This document shows positions 13,318-13,670 of a stretch of DNA of 13,670 nt, piece by piece; the stretch's first letter is position 1; every line of letters begins with the position of its first letter. The stretch spans positions 1-13,670 of the forward strand of contig DAOVNC010000047.1 of NCBI GenBank assembly GCA_030630445.1, in the 5' to 3' direction. Both the position numbers and the translations under genes were made by a program. The notes below the pieces were generated by a model. It saw only the letters and a program-made list of their open reading frames with translations. It was not told the origin of the DNA and did no database searches. This DNA is from Kiritimatiellales bacterium. Its GTDB lineage: Bacteria > Verrucomicrobiota > Kiritimatiellia > Kiritimatiellales > Pontiellaceae.

Positions 13318-13670
13318 ATGTCTAGGATTTTGAAGGGATTGTATTTTGTTTTCATGGCCGCAACGGTGCAGGCGCAAATGCCGCACGAGGTGCTGTTGCT
13401 AGTGAACAAGAATTCACAGCCATCCTTGCTGGCGGCGAATACCTTTGCGGCGGTGCGGCAGGTCCCGAAGAAGAACGTCGTGCATTTGGATATTCCGGAA
13501 AGCGCCTATGGCGGCACCGCCACTGTGACACCGGAGGAATTCACGAAGCTGATCTGGGAGCCAGCCAATGCCGCTGCCCGGCAGCGGGGGATTGATGGCC
13601 AGATCATGGCGTGGGTCTACTCCGTCGACTTTCCGATCCGCGTGAAAACCGATGAGAACGACCGCAAGCA
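13318..13670 (+). CDS. Secreted TIGR03790-like protein, N-terminal part (3' end outside window)
   Basis: An open frame starts at ATG 13318 and runs off the right edge after 117 complete codons. GGGAGAG (13308-13314) lies just upstream. The first 20 residues form a signal peptide ending VQA-Q. The mature start reads EVLLLVNKNSQPSLLAANTF, VRQVPKKNVVHLDIP, EEFTKLIWEPANAA and IMAWVYSVDFPIRV, a sequence order typical of TIGR03790. That family has no established function; members are large exported proteins found mostly in environmental bacteria. Most of the gene lies outside the window, so the assignment rests on this N-terminal block. The 113-base spacer to the divergent hydrolase shows no clear promoter. 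Confidence 0.7.
   Translation, partial: MSRILKGLYFVFMAATVQAQMPHEVLLLVNKNSQPSLLAANTFAAVRQVPKKNVVHLDIPESAYGGTATVTPEEFTKLIWEPANAAARQRGIDGQIMAWVYSVDFPIRVKTDENDRK

Overview
The window looks like a piece of a chromosome from a free-living, moderately GC-rich Gram-negative bacterium. It encodes an outer-membrane-style lipoprotein and a periplasm-directed protein, and nearly all genes have Shine-Dalgarno starts. The start of a TIGR03790-type gene at the right edge, the sigma-54 activator style and the repeat content would fit the PVC group (for example Kiritimatiellota or Verrucomicrobiota). That placement is inference only; no marker gene here settles it.

Layout, left to right. (1) 3-530: the C-terminal end of a sigma-54-dependent activator, followed by a terminator-like hairpin and two near-identical 18-bp dyads. 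(2) 693-3530, minus strand: yceH, selD and selU; selD and selU overlap as TAATG. SelD makes selenophosphate and SelU uses it to convert 2-thiouridine to 2-selenouridine in tRNA. (3) 3648-4873, plus strand: rsmE and pgpA, with a short 10-bp-periodic repeat between them that supplies the end of rsmE. (4) 4883-5485: a broken signal peptidase I gene on the minus strand, missing its 5' half and interrupted by a 285-bp palindromic, non-coding insertion. (5) 5486-6941, minus strand: a membrane-anchored MtfA-like zinc peptidase and a DUF4136 lipoprotein. (6) 6991-8898, plus strand: a BaiN/HI0933-type flavoprotein, a second MITE-like insertion (about 131 bp) directly after its stop codon, a SlyD-like FKBP isomerase and a 49-residue single-pass membrane protein, closed by a strong terminator. 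(7) 9018-13670: an unknown polytopic membrane protein, a PutP-type sodium/proline symporter (minus), an M42 aminopeptidase (plus), a membrane-anchored alpha/beta hydrolase (minus), and the first 117 codons of a secreted TIGR03790-like protein.

Most protein-coding content is ordinary housekeeping. The unusual part is the non-coding DNA: two independent palindromic insertions with terminal inverted repeats and target-site duplications. Removing the larger one, together with one duplicated target copy, restores the signal peptidase reading frame. The larger element is built as two mirrored arms of three small hairpins each; between the arms, the outer hairpin differs by paired changes that keep the stem. 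No CRISPR array, tRNA, rRNA, prophage or transposase gene was seen.
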